DNA from: a virus
Virus record (IMG/VR): IMGVR_UViG_3300047157_000188
Coordinates: 1-59,504 of that record
Length of the DNA stretch: 59,504 bases
Reading direction: 5' to 3' (one strand)
Part shown: positions 1 through 7,292 of the stretch, in pieces
How positions within the stretch are numbered: the stretch's first letter is position 1
How the letters are laid out: each line of letters starts with the position of its first letter
The notes under the pieces: model-generated
The model's input: the letters and a program-made list of their open reading frames with translations, nothing else
Database searches by the model: none
Told to the model about the DNA's origin: nothing
Translations under genes and position numbers: made by a program

Positions 1-92
1 ATCTTGATTGTTTGGGTTGGACACTCTAGCACAATAAGCTATATTTTTTTCTGCGTCTGAGTCACGCTTACTAATTTAATATTGTCAGTCAT
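1..92 (-). CDS. thyX: Flavin-dependent thymidylate synthase ThyX, N-terminal part (cut by window edge)
   Basis: The gene starts at an ATG whose first bases overlap the stop of the sulfotransferase-like gene and runs leftward out of the window. The reading is MTDNIKLVSVTQ, then after one missing base the diagnostic ThyX motif AYCARVSNPNNQ. ThyX makes dTMP from dUMP with FAD and methylenetetrahydrofolate; phages use it to supply nucleotides for replication. About 30 residues are visible, with one frame break at about 40-45 in a cag-acg-cag stretch, probably a lost G. The identification rests on this N-terminal motif only. Confidence 0.7.
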
Positions 93-743
93 TATAGTAT
101 AGTTCTTTTTCTAGGCTAGTCCATAAAGGATTGTTACTGTACATTGTTTCAAAACCTTTTTTAGTTATTTTAAAAGGTGAAGTTCCTTCAAACTTGTTAA
201 TTAAAGTATTATTCCCATGAAGATAGTTCAATATCATAATAAGGCTTTGCTATTATATTATTAAAATCTTTTAATAAGTATTCTTGACGAATAAAAGACG
301 GTTTATTATTTATTTGAGTAAACACATTCCAAAAATTATCAGCATACAGCCAATTCCAGCTATCATAAATATTGTACTCATTACCTAGTAAATTACATTT
401 AATAATTAATCCTTGATTAAGCTGTTTGTTAAGATGTCTTATATCTTTAGTGGATGTATATTTTTCTAAAAAAATGTTGATTTGCACAAGATATTAACCA
501 TGATGATAGTTTCCTAAAACCTAGAATAATAGACAAACTATCCACATGCTCACCAAAATATTTCTTTGCTGCAAAATAGTCATGGTGCTTGTCTGGGTCT
601 GCATTATGTTGTTCTTCATTTGGATTATAATTTTGATAAATAATACTGTTCTTAAAAACATTATTACTATTCATTAATTGAGTAAATTTATCTCCACCAG
701 TTTTACCTCTATGTAAGAAAACAAAATCATCTGTCACTATCAT
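85..743 (-). CDS. Sulfotransferase-like protein (broken by frameshifts)
   Basis: The N-terminus reads DDFVFLHRGKTGGDKF, which resembles the PAPS-binding loop of sulfotransferases (FLHxPKTGGT). It is followed about 75 residues later by GFRKLSSWLIS, at the place of the second PAPS-binding region. Joining three frames (breaks near 480 and 215) gives about 215 residues, ending NNPLWTSLEKELYYND, a normal size for a single-domain sulfotransferase. The family moves sulfate from PAPS to a sugar or other hydroxyl. It overlaps the small membrane gene upstream and thyX downstream, so it lies inside a translationally coupled run. The acceptor cannot be told from sequence; given the fucose genes elsewhere in the window, a glycan is possible (inference). 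Confidence 0.55.
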
Positions 744-845
744 TTTTATTCCACCATTTAACTAATCTATCCCATACTGGCCTAAAAAAAACAATACAAT
801 ATAAGCAACAACTGCTTCTATTGCTTTACCAATGATAGTAGTCAT
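727..845 (-). CDS. Small membrane protein (one frameshift in a T run)
   Basis: The ATG at 845 opens MTTIIGKAIEAVVAYIVLFF, a single hydrophobic helix. After a run of seven T the frame must shift by one to give a basic, tryptophan-rich tail (RPVWDRLVKWWNKN) whose stop overlaps the start of the sulfotransferase-like gene. The total is about 39 residues. This layout (short helix, then a charged tail) is common among small phage inner-membrane proteins. No function is recognised. Confidence 0.45.
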
Positions 846-875
846 GGTTATTGATTGTTTTTTAATTGTTTATCA

Positions 876-1139
876 TCACCAAGCTGATCTTTCATAATCT
901 ATTTCTTTCTGTAGTTGTTCTTGAGCATATCTTTTTTGATGTTCTATATGCTTGTTGTCAGTTATATCATTGTAAATATTCATAGCAATTTTACTCAAGC
1001 TATTTGTAGTGCCATGTCTTGCAGGGTCTTCTAATAACTTCCACTCATAATTATAAGGATTAGCTTCGTCGCCAGATTTCTCTCTGTCAACTTTATAACC
1101 CTTATCCTTAGCCCATCGTTTAATGTTAGTCCAATTCAT
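876..1139 (-). CDS. Hypothetical protein, 87 aa
   Basis: An intact frame starts at an ATG that overlaps the stop of the upstream 65-residue gene (ATGA-type overlap). The protein is charged and soluble (MNWTNIKRWAKDKGYKV...), with the sequence WAKDKGYKVDREK near the start and a helical C-terminal half. It lacks membrane segments and any motif I recognise. Its place in the overlapping series supports it as a real phage gene. Confidence 0.6.
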   Translation of the reverse strand: MNWTNIKRWAKDKGYKVDREKSGDEANPYNYEWKLLEDPARHGTTNSLSKIAMNIYNDITDNKHIEHQKRYAQEQLQKEIDYERSAW

Positions 1140-1333
1140 TTTTTATAACTCCTAGTCTCAGGATCATACTCCGTCATATCCTTATCATATCTTTTCCATG
1201 CTTCCAAGTGTTTAACCGCAGTCATTTGGGATTCTTGTCTTAGTTGTTGCAACATTTGATGCTCTATTAATTTATATAAATCTTCTATGTGTCCTCTAAC
1301 CTCATGGCAATTACCCATACCATCAAGTACCAT
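1136..1333 (-). CDS. Hypothetical protein, 65 aa
   Basis: I chose the internal ATG at 1333 (MVLDGMGNCHEVRGHIEDL) over the longer open frame, because it overlaps the stop of the upstream broken gene in the same style as its neighbours. The product is a small, helical, glutamine-rich soluble protein ending YDPETRSYKK. Its stop overlaps the start of the 87-residue gene downstream. No family is recognised. Confidence 0.5.
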   Translation of the reverse strand: MVLDGMGNCHEVRGHIEDLYKLIEHQMLQQLRQESQMTAVKHLEAWKRYDKDMTEYDPETRSYKK

Positions 1334-1651
1334 GAGATATATGCTGTTTAATATCTGGCTGAACACAAGCATACTTTAAAGGTAGCTTGTCATTCTTGCT
1401 CATTTGTTTATATTCTTCAGACAGGTCATTCTTTAATCTTGGATAAGACTCTAAAGCACTCCTGCAAGCATGTTATGATTTAAATAATTCTATACTCTGA
1501 GTATTAGTAATGTCTTCAATAGTATCTAATTGATCTATCATATGTTTAATAATATTATTATAACCCACTTGTATCTGCGAAGTCTTTATATGTCATTCTT
1601 AACATTAAGATATTCTAATTCTTTTCTGTCTTTATCGGATAACCTAGACAT
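1323..1651 (-). CDS. Hypothetical protein, about 108 aa (broken)
   Basis: A good ribosome binding site (AAAGGAAAGAAGG) precedes the ATG at 1651: MSRLSDKDRKELEYLNVKND. One base must be dropped near 1590 and an in-frame TAA passed near 1473 to reach the C-terminus (LPLKYACVQPDIKQHISHGT). The middle part is a long acidic helix. The gene overlaps both neighbours by a few bases. The breaks look like sequencing indels. Function unknown. Confidence 0.4.
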
Positions 1652-1983
1652 GAACCTTCTTTCCTTTGTATAAATAACCCCCATTAGGTTGACATACTTC
1701 TAATATATCATTGAAATCTCTTCCAGATTATATCTAGCATCTTTTGCTGGAGCGTTCCAAGTTGCTGCTTTGTAAATATCCAAAGTACTCATTTTTAAGA
1801 AATGCGTGAACACTATCACTACCATGATCTGTCTTAATAATTTTAGTATACTTCTTATTAATCTTAAAATGAAAGTATGTAGTCTTTTGATCTCTTAGAG
1901 TATTTACCATGCTGACATAGCAAATGCTTTACTGCTCTAATACCTCACACCATTCTTCTACAAAATTAATATTTGTCAATCAT
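1644..1983 (-). CDS. Hypothetical protein, about 113 aa (broken)
   Basis: GGAGGAC lies before the ATG at 1983 (MIDKY). Joining at least four short frame shifts recovers NFVEEWCEVLEQ, then TTYFHFKINKKYTKIIKTD and a C-terminus EVCQPNGGYLYKGKKVHV. The stop overlaps the start of the next gene. No known family is recognised; the FHFKINKKYTKI stretch suggests a beta-strand domain. Confidence 0.4.
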
Positions 1984-2009
1984 ATCAAGTCCTCCAAATT
2001 ATTAATTAA

Positions 2010-2243
2010 TTAAACCTGCGGTTTCTGGTCTGGGTCTACATTACTAGCAAATACTCGTTTTACTATTTCTAATTTAGAGTTATTAGATTCTAGGACAGAT
2101 ATATATTCATCTAGCACACCTACAATGTCAGGATGTTCTCCTACTCCAGCAGATCGAGTTAAATAGAGTTCTATTGTAGCAATCGACTCGTCGATCTTTG
2201 CCTGATACCTAGACTCTAATGCTTTTAAAAATTTTGCGCTCAT
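2010..2243 (-). CDS. Hypothetical helical protein, 77 aa
   Basis: An intact frame from the ATG at 2243 gives a small, mostly helical protein (MSAKFLKALESRYQAKIDES) with a GVGEHPDIV turn in the middle. Small proteins of this style, an N-terminal helix followed by an EHPDI turn, occur in marine phage genomes, but I cannot name a family. The stop of the preceding 42-residue gene overlaps its start. Confidence 0.6.
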   Translation of the reverse strand: MSAKFLKALESRYQAKIDESIATIELYLTRSAGVGEHPDIVGVLDEYISVLESNNSKLEIVKRVFASNVDPDQKPQV

Positions 2244-2368
2244 TTTTTTAAGTCCTCCGATATTACATAAGTAAAAGTAAATTCTTGTTGTTCTGCTGGT
2301 ATGTCGATATAATCTATTTTACCATTTGCATCACGTTTGTCAACATCTTTTTTTATATTATCGCTCAT
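2240..2368 (-). CDS. Small hypothetical protein, 42 aa
   Basis: A strong GGAGGACAA ribosome binding site lies before the ATG at 2368. The short acidic protein MSDNIKKDVDKRDANGKIDY ends SEDLKK and overlaps the next start (TGA within ATGAGC). It has no membrane segment and no recognised motif. Spacing and ribosome binding site make it a convincing gene despite its length. Confidence 0.6.
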   Translation of the reverse strand: MSDNIKKDVDKRDANGKIDYIDIPAEQQEFTFTYVISEDLKK

Positions 2369-2452
2369 AGATTTGTCCTCCAGAGTATTTTTACAAGTAG
2401 ATTACCTACAACTACAGCAATAAATATTTCTAATATATTTGATTATATCCAT
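2365..2452 (-). CDS. Tiny membrane peptide (one frameshift)
   Basis: ATG at 2452 (MDIIKYI), then one frame shift near an AAAT stretch, gives a hydrophobic helix IFIAVVVGNLLVKILW. The stop overlaps the ATG of the 42-residue gene. The total is about 28 residues. It is supported by hydrophobic pattern and gene packing only. Confidence 0.3.
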
Positions 2453-2456
2453 TATC

Positions 2457-2744
2457 TTACATACATAGGTTGATAGATACCATTGTACCTGTGGCTGATA
2501 AGTAATTGTGTCTTTCTCTTCTCAAAAACCAGCAGCGTCTTTCTGTTACTACCGGAACATTATAGTAATACGGAACCCAACTGTAAACTGCTGTCGGTTG
2601 TGGTACTGTATAAGTTACCGTAGGAACAGGAGTAGTTACCACCATTGGCGGTGGTGCAGGTGCAACTGGCACACTTGCTACCCACTCACCAGTATATCCG
2701 ATAGAACCCCACAATGCAACCGCTAAAAATAAAAACGTCCTCAT
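2457..2744 (-). CDS. Secreted proline/valine-rich protein, 95 aa
   Basis: The N-terminus MRTFLFLAVALWGSIGYTG is a typical Sec signal peptide. It is followed by a proline-valine-threonine-rich stretch with repeated PxPTV/VPQP units (about residues 25-55), then YYYNVPVVTERRC and arginine-rich residues. Short exported proteins with a VPYY...ERRC tail are familiar from planctomycetes, so a host origin is possible (inference). The ribosome binding site GAGGAATG lies just before the start. Function unknown; it may be a cell-envelope or lysis accessory protein. Confidence 0.55.
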   Translation of the reverse strand: MRTFLFLAVALWGSIGYTGEWVASVPVAPAPPPMVVTTPVPTVTYTVPQPTAVYSWVPYYYNVPVVTERRCWFLRRERHNYLSATGTMVSINLCM

Positions 2745-2776
2745 AACATTCCTCTTTCTTTGTTAAAATTTAAGTA

Positions 2777-3281
2777 TTACTTCCTTCTATTGCCCTTCAT
2801 CTCATCCCTGAGCCTCCAAGCCCTATCTGTTTCTCTACTATTTAAAGTACCTTCATTAATATATTTTGCTGATTTCTTCGTTTGTCATTGGAACCCTAGC
2901 TTCGTCTTCATAATAATATTCCCAAGGTTTCCATCTAATTCTGGTATGATCTATAGCAACCTGTTTGTATTACCGTATTTATCTGTATAACTATATTTAA
3001 CCCAATACCATTCTTCTGCTGCCACTGCCTCTTCTATAACTTTAAAGTTTTTAGGATAATTATTAAAGGCGCATATCTTCATCTGTCCTGTATTGTATAA
3101 GTATTGCAAGACTCCTTCATCTTCAAAATCTATAGGGAAAAAGGTATTGTATATTGAATGTATGAACAATAGGATACTTCCATCCTACATATTCTGCATT
3201 TAGTATAAACCCTATAGACAATCCTATAAACAATAAAAAGAACTGATAGAATACTGTCCTGCAAACAGTAATAAGTATCAT
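2777..3281 (-). CDS. Membrane-anchored hypothetical protein, about 168 aa (broken)
   Basis: Starting at the ATG at 3281, the first 35 residues contain one membrane helix (YQFFLLFIGLSIGFIL). Then follow a soluble domain (PIDFEDEGVLQYLYNTGQ, KYSYTDKYGNT) and a charged C-terminus (RLRDEMKGNRRK). Three single-base shifts, near 3135, 2965 and 2865, are needed to keep the frame. The order (anchor, then domain) suggests an inner-membrane or periplasmic protein. No family recognised. Confidence 0.4.
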
Positions 3282-3421
3282 AATAAAGCCTGTGGTGGTT
3301 AGGAGGGATTTATAATGGCATGATACTTATGTTTACACCTACCTATCATATCTGTTGAAATAATGATGCGCTGCTATTTCTATTCGCTATTAAGTAACAA
3401 CTACAAATATAAATAACTCTG

Positions 3422-3763
3422 TCATCTGTTTAGTTTGTTAATTATATTTAATACTCTTCTCGCCAGTGCGGCTTGTCCTACAATCCTACCGTCGTCGTAG
3501 TCATTATAATATCCTGATGTAGATTCGTGTTCGAATTGTTTCCTTGAATTTTTTCGTTACATAACTTTACAATTTCAGCTGATACTTTATTGTCTACCGT
3601 AGGATCATTCATCTTTATATTTACTTCTTGCATAATCCACAATTTGTCCGGCAGTAAACGGTACTGTATTACCCCCTAAATAATATTCAGCACACAATTT
3701 TCTGGCATCTCTAGTTATTTTTATATTACTGTATATATGATTGTATGCTGGTCTGTATTCCAT
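3422..3763 (-). CDS. Hypothetical protein, about 113 aa (broken)
   Basis: ATG at 3763 opens MEYRPAYNHIYSNIKITRD, then LCAEYYLGGNTVPFTAGQI. After a shift near 3615 it continues NDPTVDNKVSAEIVKLCNEK, and after another near 3545 SGYYNDYDDGRIVGQAALAR to the stop. The protein seems soluble and mixed alpha/beta. It overlaps the preceding broken gene. No family recognised. Confidence 0.4.
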
Positions 3764-4085
3764 TAAGAATATATGCTCTGACTTTAGCGGTAAATGAAGC
3801 TACTAATAATTCCGCTTTGCTTGTTTTACTTCAGATGATATTCGACGTTTGTTCTTTTCTTCCCGTTTTTTCTTTTCTTCATGGATTCAGTCCTAAGCAT
3901 AGCAACAATTTTATTAGCTGCTCCTATCTGTATCAATAATCCTCTATTACGAGAATCTTCTAAAATATCTATTAACTTTAGTCTCTTGATTCTTAGCAGT
4001 TTCCCTTAACGTTTCTTAAAGTACCTTTACCATAGGTAGTGTCGAGATATAAGGCAAAAACATTCTTTAGTAAAATGTATCAGTC
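3726..4085 (-). CDS. Hypothetical protein (heavily broken)
   Basis: Fragments in three frames line up into one basic protein: ALYLDTTYGKGTL, then TAKNQETKVNRYF, RGLLIQIGAANKIVAM, a lysine/arginine-rich helix, and AELLVASFTAKVRAYILNG before the stop at 3726. Four or more indels are needed, so the start near 4085 and the length (about 115 aa) are approximate. Function unknown. Confidence 0.3.
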
Positions 4086-4198
4086 ACTCGTCATCTAAAT
4101 CCTCTCCTATAAAGGTTCTTCCAGCAACTCATTACAAGTAGCACTAATTATACTATATGTATCGGTCTCTCTGTCAAACAGAATCTTTAGGTTGTATT
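4084..4198 (-). CDS. Possible small hypothetical protein (broken, start unclear)
   Basis: A short frame reads LKILFDRETDTYSIISATCN and, after one shift, RTFIGEDLDDE to a stop at 4084. I see no clear ATG; an ATA near 4195 may be a miscalled start. It fits between two other overlapping genes, which is the main support. Confidence 0.25.
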
Positions 4199-4371
4199 TT
4201 CTTGTTTTTCTTTGCAAAAAATAACTACATCTCCGATTTAAATGCCATAGTTATCAAAAGCTATAAATGGACTGCCGATTTAATAAAATATTCATTAAAC
4301 TTAAAATGAGAATTACAACAAGGACATTCAAGCACTAAAGACTGTTATATATTATTCGCAAAAGCAATCAT
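4187..4371 (-). CDS. Small CxxC-type protein, about 60 aa (broken)
   Basis: ATG at 4371 (MIAFANN), then one shift, gives LECPCCNSHFKFNEYF, a cysteine pair of zinc-ribbon style, followed by a second half AFDNYGI and VVIFCKEKQENTT. Only one clear CxxC pair is visible, so metal binding is a guess. It follows the DNA glycosylase gene directly. Confidence 0.35.
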
Positions 4372-4373
4372 TA

Positions 4374-4958
4374 CTAATCCAGTCTCCCACTCATCTCTGT
4401 CCAGATCATAAGGTCTGCTTGAGCCAATGTCAAGCCGGGATAATGTTGTTTCCATGAGATATTTACATAGTCCTGCATACTTGAGCATATTTTTCTGGAT
4501 TTTGTGGAGTATTCTTTAGGGGCATCTTTTATATCACACTTAACTCTCATCCAGTTAAGGATATGAGTATCTAAGAACAACCTCGTCACAAAATTCTCTA
4601 GTATGTAACAAGAAAAATCTTGCAGTTTTTGGCCCAACACCATGAATATCCATCAGGTCATCTCTTGTACAAGTTCTTAGGTCTAATCTTAGCAGAGAAG
4701 AATAAAGCCTTGCGTATTCTATCATACTGTCCCGTCTTATGTGCAGTTAAATAATTATGTAGTTCTGATAGTTTAAGACTTCGTAATAAATTCAAAGGGA
4801 GTTTTATCTCCTCTATTTTTTAATAGTTTTGTAACTAATCTTGAAGTAGTGTCACTGTTCTTTCCTGCAACAAGGATGCAGAATATCCAAAATGATTCTA
4901 GTTCTACATCTGTACGATTGTAATTAGTAATATCTTTAGGATCAATCAAAGTTTCCAT
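4374..4958 (-). CDS. HhH-GPD superfamily DNA glycosylase (broken by frameshifts)
   Basis: Joined frames give about 195 residues. The N-terminal helices contain LESFWIFCILVAGKNSDT. The middle carries a helix-hairpin-helix IHGVGPKTARFFLLH with the lysine expected at the active site, and then LDTHILNWMR holds the conserved aspartate. The C-terminus LTLAQADLMIWTEMSGRLD matches the end of the fold. Family members remove damaged bases (endonuclease III, OGG/AGOG types). No iron-sulfur cysteine cluster is seen, which favours an OGG/AGOG-like enzyme over Nth. Frame breaks lie near 4775, 4680 and 4585. A CGATA-type promoter sits about 70 bases upstream. In a phage it could protect or edit modified DNA (inference). 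Confidence 0.65.
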
Positions 4959-5027
4959 CGTTAAAATCCGTTATCCAAAGTAGTAAGATAGACCAAGACA
5001 AAAGCAATTATTGTTGCTGTTGTACTC

Positions 5028-5055
5028 ATTATACTACTTTATCGTCCACAGTCAA
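5028..5055 (-). promoter_or_regulatory. Sigma70-like promoter with CGATA box, upstream of DNA glycosylase
   Basis: Read on the minus strand: -35 TTGACT, 16-base spacer containing GACGATA, -10 TATAAT. This is the same arrangement as the promoters at 14.3-21.3 kb. A 22-codon hydrophobic frame starts inside the -10 box and is probably not translated. Confidence 0.6.
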
Positions 5056-5068
5056 TAGCAAACTTTAA

Positions 5069-5507
5069 TTATTTGCTACTTCGTGGATGTCCCTTTGGCA
5101 GTAAATCGTTGTCCTGCTTATATGCAGAATTTGCCGGTCTACCTGTTCTAAGTAAAGTTAAGAAAAGCATTTACTCTTGCCATTGCCCAACCATCTCTAC
5201 TCATTTTAGGAGCGTGAGAAGCTTGAGTAAGCACCAGCACCTCTTCTGTATACTGCCTTTAACATTCCTAAAGTGTAGCCTTGCTGCCTTTTCCTTTTTT
5301 ATTATGTTCACTAACTTTATTCTTTAACTTCTCTACAGTTTTTGCACTAAAACTAATCTTGCCCTTATCATCCTTAGCACTATCGGGCTTATTTTTCTTA
5401 CTACCTTTTTTCTGATCCTTTTTAGGTGCAGGAGTTCTACGAGGATCACTTTTCCCCGGCTTATCCGCTATTGCTTTTAGTGCTTCTAAATATTTGTTAG
5501 TTCTCAT
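5069..5507 (-). CDS. Phage protein with a DUF5824-like C-terminal domain (broken)
   Basis: A strong site (AAAAAGGAGAAAATATT) precedes the ATG at 5507. Residues 1-75 form a lysine-rich, low-complexity linker. After one shift near 5280 the protein reads YRRGAGAYSSSHAPKMSRDG, WAMARVNAFL, then after a second shift TGRPANSAYKQDNDLLPKGH. This ending (YRRGxGAxSxSHxP, WAMARVNxF, DNDLLPxxHP) is a conserved phage domain that I recall as DUF5824. It occurs alone or at the end of larger phage proteins and its role is not known. Length is about 145 aa. Confidence 0.5.
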
Positions 5508-5614
5508 AATATTTTCTCCTTTTTAAAAAGATACACCACAAATAACCATAAACATCTAGGAGTTGCTAACAAAAAATACAGAATACTTAATAAAAGTCTA
5601 ATTATTATGTTCAT
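5504..5614 (-). CDS. Small membrane protein, 36 aa
   Basis: An intact frame from 5614 (MNIIIRLLLSILYFLLATPR) holds one or two hydrophobic segments and a basic end (KKEKIL). Its start overlaps the ferredoxin stop and its stop overlaps the next start, so it is locked into the same coupled run. Function unknown. Confidence 0.5.
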   Translation of the reverse strand: MNIIIRLLLSILYFLLATPRCLWLFVVYLFKKEKIL

Positions 5615-5992
5615 TTTTTCTTACCTTTTAACTCCGCTATACCCTGTGCTATATCCACAAGTCTCTCCCAGTTTTCCTCAACATACTCTGGTGGGCCTCC
5701 CATTTTTGCCTGTGTCTGTGCTATTTCTTCCGTTGGAACCATCTCAATGGCATCCCAAGGACAAACCAGTACATCATAAATTTTACCTTTGTTACCGGGA
5801 ACATGAATACATTGCTCACAACCTATACAAGTAGACAGATCAATTTCACACCATTGAGTTACTCCATTTTTAATTTGGAATATACAATCAACAGGACATA
5901 CTTCTAAGCAGGCTTCACACCCAGTACAATTATCTGCGTTGAATGATTGCTAATTCTTTTGGTATCTTTTTTCTAACTTTTTTTTCTGCCAT
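5611..5992 (-). CDS. 2[4Fe-4S] ferredoxin of planctomycete type (one frameshift)
   Basis: Residues about 20-40 read NCTGCEACLEVCPVDCI, a full CxxCxxCxxxCP cluster motif. The second half has WCEIDLSTCIGCEQCIHVPG and later VCPWDAIEMVP, giving the remaining cluster ligands. Length about 126 aa. The C-terminal extension (MGGPPEYVEENWERLVDIAQ) matches, from memory, ferredoxins annotated in planctomycete genomes. It carries electrons in the cytoplasm; the partner is unknown. Its start overlaps the DUF1501 stop and its stop overlaps the next start, so it is translated with both. One base is missing near 5940. Confidence 0.75.
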
Positions 5993-7292
5993 TATGCTAT
6001 AATATCGTGTTGAATATTACCGAATACATCTGTCAATCTAAAATCTCTACCGCTGTATCTGTAAGTAAGTTTAGTATGATCAATACCCATTAGATATAAT
6101 ATAGTAGCATGTAAATCGTGCATGTCAATGAGTCTACTGCTTTATGTCCAAAATCATCAGTAGTACCGTATCTCATGCCACCCTTTACGCCACCGCCTGC
6201 CATCCACACAGTGAACCCACCATTATTATGGTCTCTTCCTGTAGCACCAGCCTTGATGCCCGGAGTACGACCAAACTCACTACCGAATAAAACTATAGTG
6301 TCCTCAAACATGCCAGAATCTTTTAAATCCTGTAGCAACGCACCAATAGGCTGATCAATAGCCGTTGCATTGTTTTTTAGTTTGTTGCCAATGTCTTGGT
6401 GCATATCCCAACCACCGTGACCAATCTCGACAAAACGAACACCAGCCTCACTAAACTTTTTTGCTAATAAACACTGCTTACCAAATTTAGCAGTTGCTTT
6501 ATTATTGATACCGTATTTCTCAAGAGTCTTTGGAGATTCATTTGCTATATTAATTGTGTTTGGTACACTTGTTTGCATTTTAAATGCCAACTCATAACTT
6601 TCAATCAACCCCTCAAGCCTACTGTTCTCACCTCTTAATTGTAGATGGTTCAGGTCACTGAGGAAATCCAGATTTTGCCTCTGTTCATCCCTACTAATTG
6701 GACTTTTAAGATTAGGTATTGCATTTGCCATGTTGCCAGCGTTTACTGCCGTACCCTGATAAATAGCAGGTAAAAATGCACTACCATAATTCTCAGGCCC
6801 AACATTAGCGTCGATAGTAATAAATCCCGGTAGTTCTTTGTTCTCTGTTCCTAGGCCATATAAAAGCCAACTACCCATACTTGGACGAGTAAATTGGAAA
6901 TTACCTGTATGAAGTAATTGTCTAGCCTGATTATGATTACCACTCTTACTCTTCATACCATTAATCAAACATAGATCATCAGCATGTTTTCTCAGGTGTG
7001 GAAAGTTCTCACTAATCTCAATACCACTTTCACCAGCAGGAGTCAATGGAACTGCGGGTTTAATAATCTTACGACCTTTACTTACTGGATCATCAGTACC
7101 GTCTTTCTCTACCATTAAAGGTTTATGATCAAAAGTATCTGTATGTGTCATCCCGCCATTCATGTACATGAATATAATCTTTTTATTACTCAGTGCTGCT
7201 TCTTCTGCAAGCAGTCCTTTGAGTGCAAGCATACCGAATCCAGCACTTGCTGTTTGTAATAAGTGTCGTCTGTTAAAATAGTTACTTAACAT
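5992..7292 (-). CDS. DUF1501 protein with twin-arginine signal (one frameshift near the C-terminus)
   Basis: The N-terminus [20 protein letters not shown] is a Tat export signal. The body shows DUF1501 landmarks: [18 protein letters not shown] near residue 42, a [16 protein letters not shown] region, [17 protein letters not shown] near 290, [12 protein letters not shown] near 335 and [21 protein letters not shown] base is missing near 6123; the restored end reads [20 protein letters not shown] and stops at 5992. Length is about 433 aa, normal for the family. DUF1501 is related to the alkaline phosphatase/sulfatase fold and is typical of Planctomycetes and Verrucomicrobia, where it is usually next to a PSD1 gene, as here. 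The exact reaction is not known. It overlaps the PSD1 end by about 11 bases and the ferredoxin start by 1-3 bases. Confidence 0.85.

Noticed and set aside
2285-2473. Plus-strand hydrophobic frame
   Set aside because: Antisense to two small minus-strand genes with good ribosome binding sites.
1-5000. Stop codon reassignment
   Set aside because: TAA, TAG and TGA all act as clean stops in the intact genes; breaks are frame shifts, not consistent readthrough of one codon.
5607-5834. Plus-strand open frame of 75 codons
   Set aside because: Antisense to the ferredoxin; the minus strand carries clear cluster motifs and the plus frame has no ribosome binding site.
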